From assembly GCA_030040935.1 (NCBI GenBank), contig JASHSG010000099.1, positions 1-38,582 on the forward strand: DNA of 38,582 nucleotides. The letters run 5' to 3'. The notes below the pieces were generated by a model. The model was not told the DNA's origin and made no database searches. It saw nothing but the letters and a program-made list of their open reading frames with translations. Positions within the stretch are counted from its first letter, which is position 1. The number at the start of each line of letters is the position of its first letter. Positions 34,905-38,582 of the stretch are shown piece by piece. This DNA comes from Acidobacteriaceae bacterium (GTDB taxonomy: Bacteria > Acidobacteriota > Terriglobia > Terriglobales > Acidobacteriaceae). The position numbers and the translations under genes were made by a program.

Positions 34905-36593
34905 ATGAAGCAAAGAGCCCATCTCGCCGGTCTAGCCGTGCTGATCATTCTCGGGGCCGCTCCAGCCTTTGGAACGGCGCCGGCATCGGTTTCCGGCTTG
35001 GTACGTGACTCGGCCGGAGTGCCGCAGATTGGCGCCGAGGTCCAGCTGTTGCGCTCCGACCTGAGTGTTGTGACCAGCGTCTACACCGACGGTACGGGCC
35101 GTTTTGCCTTCTCGTCGATTGTGCCCGGCAGCTATGCTCTGAAAGCGATGGGCCCCTATTTCCTGCCTTCGCTCAGGGAAGGCATCAGAGTCCGGGGCGC
35201 AGTCGTAGTTAATCTCACGCTGAATACGCTTTATGAAGTTATCCAATGGCTTCCCGCGCAGCCGCGCGCTGGAGATTGGCAGAAGGACGATTGGGCCTGG
35301 ACGCTGCGCTCGGCGGCGAACCGGCCTTTGCTGCGCTGGCTCGAAGACGGGCCCTTGATTGTTGTGACTGAAGGCGCGGGCACCAAGCCGAAACTGAAGG
35401 CGCGGCTGATGGCGACAGGGCAGGCCGGCACCTTCGGCGAAAGTGGCGAGCGCTTTTCGACGACCGTTGAGGATACGCCTGCCGACAGCCGGGAGTTGCT
35501 TGCTCGCGTTGATTTTGCTCCGGGCACCGACGGCAACATGGAGTCGATGCTGGGATTCCGCCAGGATCTGGGCATAGCCGGATCGGTCCAGTCTGTGGCC
35601 GCGATTTCTATCTCACCTGAAGTTGAGGCAGGTGGAGATCGAGGAACGGACGAAGCCGCCGTACGCAGCTTCGAGACGATGGAATTGGGGCCGTCGGTCG
35701 ATGCCGAAGTGGGCTCGACGGCGATGATTGGGCGGCTTGAGGGAGACAGTCCAAGCACGGCCACCGCGATGCTTCCATATGCCGATGTGGAATGGCACCG
35801 CGGTTCCAGCACGGTGCGCTACCGCTTGGCAACCATGACGCATGATCGGGTAACGGGCCAGGATGAATCGGAATCCGCGACGTGGCTGCCAGCAATGGCT
35901 TTGCGCGACGGCCGGTTGGAAATCGAGCACGGAATTCATCAGGAGATTGGCTGGAAACGGGAGACCGACGTTTCGGAAGTGGGTGTTCTGGTCTATTCCG
36001 ACCGCATCGACGATCCCGTGCTTGAGGCGCTGGGCCACTTTGCCGAAGCCGGTTCTACTGGCGGCGACGCGCTTTTTGATCCGGAAAGCGGTGTGCTGCG
36101 CGCAGCTGGACCGCAGTTCTCCTGCTCCGGGATGCAAACCAGCGTGGAGCGCAGGATCGCCGGAAGCAATCGGGTCCGCGTGAGCTATGCAAGCGGCGCT
36201 GCGCTGGTGATGCCGGCTTTGCCGCAGGCTCCTTCGTTTGCCGAAGTGCTCGCTTCAGTCCATCCCCGGCGCGCCCAGACCTACGCAATCGCGCTGTCGG
36301 GCACGCTGGATGGGACGAGAACGCGATGGAGCGCGAGTTATCGTTGGCAGCCGGAAGGTACCGTGACAGAAATTGCACCTTTCGCCGAGGATTCGGCCTC
36401 GCCGTTCCTGAACGTCCGGCTAAGTCAGCCCATTCACGTCACGCGCGACGGATCGGGAGGCCTGGAAGCGTTGCTTGAGGTCAGGAATCTGCTCGCCGAA
36501 GGTTATCGACCTTATGTTCTGAGCGATGGTTCGCTGCTTCTCTTTGCGGACGATCAGCGCAGCTTGCGTGCCGGCCTCGCCTTCACTTTCTGA
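34905..36593 (+). CDS. Carboxypeptidase-regulatory (Cna-B-like) domain protein, outer-membrane-protein-like C-terminus
   Basis: ORF from 34845; signal MKQRAHLAGLAVLIILGAAPAFG at 34905; VSGLVRDSAGVPQIGAEVQLLRSDLSVVTSVYTDGTGRFAFSSIVPGSYALKAMGPYFLP; ends ...SLRAGLAFTF* (terminal Phe). Confidence 0.8.
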   Translation: MKQRAHLAGLAVLIILGAAPAFGTAPASVSGLVRDSAGVPQIGAEVQLLRSDLSVVTSVYTDGTGRFAFSSIVPGSYALKAMGPYFLPSLREGIRVRGAVVVNLTLNTLYEVIQWLPAQPRAGDWQKDDWAWTLRSAANRPLLRWLEDGPLIVVTEGAGTKPKLKARLMATGQAGTFGESGERFSTTVEDTPADSRELLARVDFAPGTDGNMESMLGFRQDLGIAGSVQSVAAISISPEVEAGGDRGTDEAAVRSFETMELGPSVDAEVGSTAMIGRLEGDSPSTATAMLPYADVEWHRGSSTVRYRLATMTHDRVTGQDESESATWLPAMALRDGRLEIEHGIHQEIGWKRETDVSEVGVLVYSDRIDDPVLEALGHFAEAGSTGGDALFDPESGVLRAAGPQFSCSGMQTSVERRIAGSNRVRVSYASGAALVMPALPQAPSFAEVLASVHPRRAQTYAIALSGTLDGTRTRWSASYRWQPEGTVTEIAPFAEDSASPFLNVRLSQPIHVTRDGSGGLEALLEVRNLLAEGYRPYVLSDGSLLLFADDQRSLRAGLAFTF

Positions 36594-36771
36594 GTTGTCT
36601 TCCGCGCATCCCTTCCAACTAACCAATCGAGAATGCACCTGCCGTTGGTGCGTGTCTGCCGGATAACGAACAGATCGAATAAGCTCGCTGCCCGACACCG
36701 CCTTCGGCCACGCGACCGCGAACGGCCGGCAATCTGCCCCTCGTTGAGCAGCGAATCTACAATGGGTCCTT

Positions 36772-38582
36772 ATGAAGAGTTGCCGGCCGGTTTTTGCTCT
36801 GGTCATTTGCGTTGCTTGCTCAGTGAGTTGGTTTGTCCGGGCGCAGGCTCCCGGCGATTTGCAGACGAAGGCAGCAATCAAAGACGATCAGCTGCTCAGT
36901 GGATTCCTGAATCCGCCCAACGAAGCGCGGCCCCGTGTGTGGTGGCACTGGATGAACGGCAACATCTCCAACCAAGGCATTCAGCTCGACCTTGACTGGA
37001 TGCATCGCGTAGGCCTTGGTGGAGTGACGATCTTCAACGGGTCGCTCGACACGCCGCAGGTGGTTCCGCATCGCTTGATTTACATGACGCCGGAGTGGAA
37101 GAGTGCGTTCCGGTCTGCCTTGACCATCGCGCGCAGCTTCGGCATGGAGGTGGCCATCGCGAGCTCGCCCGGATGGAGCGAAACCGGCGGACCCTGGGTG
37201 CCTGCATCGCAGGGAATGAAGAAGATGGTGTGGAGCGCGACGCGGATCGAGGGAGGGAAGCCATTTGCTGGCAAGCTGCCGCATCCGCCTGAAGTGGACG
37301 GAACCTTCCAGAATTACGCAGTGCCCGGGCGGCGCGCCGCCGACGGAACCGTCGTGACTCCTCCGCGGTTTTATGCCGACGCCGAGGTCATCGCGTACAA
37401 GGTCCCCGACGCCGATAAAACGCAGGCAGAACTTAATCCACACGTCACATCAAGCGGAGGGACGGTGAATGTGGCTGCGCTTTCTGACGGCGATGTGAAT
37501 ACCGTGGCGCTCGATTTGCCGATGGGCGCGGCGCCCAATGCCTCGTGGGTGCTGTTTGACTACGGGCATCCACAAACGATTCAGGCAGTGACGCTGGCGA
37601 GCTTGGACGGCGCGATCAGCATCTTCGACGATCCGAGCATCGCTATTCCGGAGTTCCTTGAATCGAGCGACGACGGAGTGACCTTCAGGAAAATCGCCGA
37701 CATTCCATTCAGCAGCACTGTTGAGAATACTGCTTCATTTGACGCGGTGACGGCGCGGTATTTTCGCGTTGTCTTTCCTGTGCAGCCGGCCGGTGTGCGC
37801 GACCATGATCACAGGATTACGGAGCTGGTGCTCGCGAGCGGCGCCAGAACGAATGAATGGGAGAAGCGCGCGGGCTACGCCAATTCGCGCGACTTTTTCG
37901 CAATCAAGGATCCCGATTTTGCGCCCGAGTTTATCGTGCCGCGAAGCGACGTGATTGACTTGACTGGCAGAATGACGCCGGATGGAATGCTCGAATGGAC
38001 ACCACCGGCTGGAAACTGGACGGTTCTTCGCATCGGCTATTCGCTGACCGGACATGAGAATGGGCCGGCACCGGCTGAGGCGACCGGCCTCGAAGTGGAC
38101 AAGCTCAACCGCGAGGACGTAAAGAGCTATCTCGATCAATATCTAAAGATGTACTCGGACACCGTTGGCGAAGCAAGCATGGGCGAGACCGGCATCTCCT
38201 GGCTGCTGACCGACAGTATTGAGGCCGGTCCCCAGAACTGGACGGATCATATTCTCGACGAGTTCCAGAAGCGGCGCGGATACGATGCGCGGCCATGGCT
38301 GCCGGCGCTTACCGGGGTTGTCATCGGGAGCAATGCGGATACGGATCGATTTCTGTGGGATTTCCGCCGCACGCTCGGGCAGCTGCTCGCGGAAAATCAT
38401 TACGGCGAGATTGCCGACGACCTGCATAGCCATGGCATGAAGTACTACAGTGAAGCGCTCGAGTATCATCGTCCGTCGCTCGGCGACGACATGGAGATGC
38501 GCAGCAGGGCCGATGTTCCCATGGGCGCGATTTGGACCTGGGCGGGAAAACCGGGCCCGGATGTGGATTACCTCGCCGATCT
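36772..38582 (+). CDS. Glycosyl hydrolase, alpha-L-rhamnosidase (GH106-like), 3' truncated by the window end
   Basis: Open from ATG 36772 to the window end (absent from the ORF track because it has no stop): MKSCRPVFALVICVACSVSWFVRAQA...FLNPPNEARPRVWWHWMNGNISNQGIQLDLDWMHRVGLGGVTIFNGSL...MEVAIASSPGWSETGGPWV is GH106-like. Confidence 0.9.
   Translation, partial: MKSCRPVFALVICVACSVSWFVRAQAPGDLQTKAAIKDDQLLSGFLNPPNEARPRVWWHWMNGNISNQGIQLDLDWMHRVGLGGVTIFNGSLDTPQVVPHRLIYMTPEWKSAFRSALTIARSFGMEVAIASSPGWSETGGPWVPASQGMKKMVWSATRIEGGKPFAGKLPHPPEVDGTFQNYAVPGRRAADGTVVTPPRFYADAEVIAYKVPDADKTQAELNPHVTSSGGTVNVAALSDGDVNTVALDLPMGAAPNASWVLFDYGHPQTIQAVTLASLDGAISIFDDPSIAIPEFLESSDDGVTFRKIADIPFSSTVENTASFDAVTARYFRVVFPVQPAGVRDHDHRITELVLASGARTNEWEKRAGYANSRDFFAIKDPDFAPEFIVPRSDVIDLTGRMTPDGMLEWTPPAGNWTVLRIGYSLTGHENGPAPAEATGLEVDKLNREDVKSYLDQYLKMYSDTVGEASMGETGISWLLTDSIEAGPQNWTDHILDEFQKRRGYDARPWLPALTGVVIGSNADTDRFLWDFRRTLGQLLAENHYGEIADDLHSHGMKYYSEALEYHRPSLGDDMEMRSRADVPMGAIWTWAGKPGPDVDYLAD

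Noticed and set aside
1-38582. CRISPR arrays, transposases/integrases, rRNA, prophage genes
   Set aside because: None seen: no regularly spaced repeats, no DDE/serine/tyrosine recombinase motifs, no phage structural genes, no target-site-duplication-like flanks.

Overview
The window looks like a GC-rich chromosomal segment of an Acidobacteria-type (Terriglobia-like) genome; this is inferred from gene content, not from a search. About 24 protein-coding genes are supportable. They include secreted glycoside hydrolases at both edges (the right one is a GH106-like alpha-L-rhamnosidase cut by the window end), a tandem DUF507 pair next to a tRNA-Glu(CTC), and a compact exopolysaccharide export/polymerisation module (Wza-like, Wzc-like BY-kinase, O-antigen-ligase-like, a FecR-like protein with a glycine-rich C-terminal tail, a TPR-like protein and an RHH-like protein) with no glycosyltransferases in the window. 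There is also an orphan AAA+ ATPase, a CFA synthase, an HME-type RND metal-efflux operon with a small membrane protein upstream, a Gfo/Idh/MocA oxidoreductase, RNase J, a VWFA-related protein, an overlapping two-gene cassette with an AbiEi/nuclease-like product, a MacA/MacB-ATPase pair lacking a local permease, and a GWxTD protein paired with a short Cna-B/outer-membrane-like protein. The non-coding signals most worth following are a hairpin-rich intergenic stretch (about 12785-12930) ending in a canonical rho-independent terminator with no upstream same-strand gene, and a nested inverted-repeat region (30021-30217) upstream of the two-gene cassette. No CRISPR array, transposase, integrase or rRNA was seen. 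No database search or folding program was run; family calls come from motif recognition.
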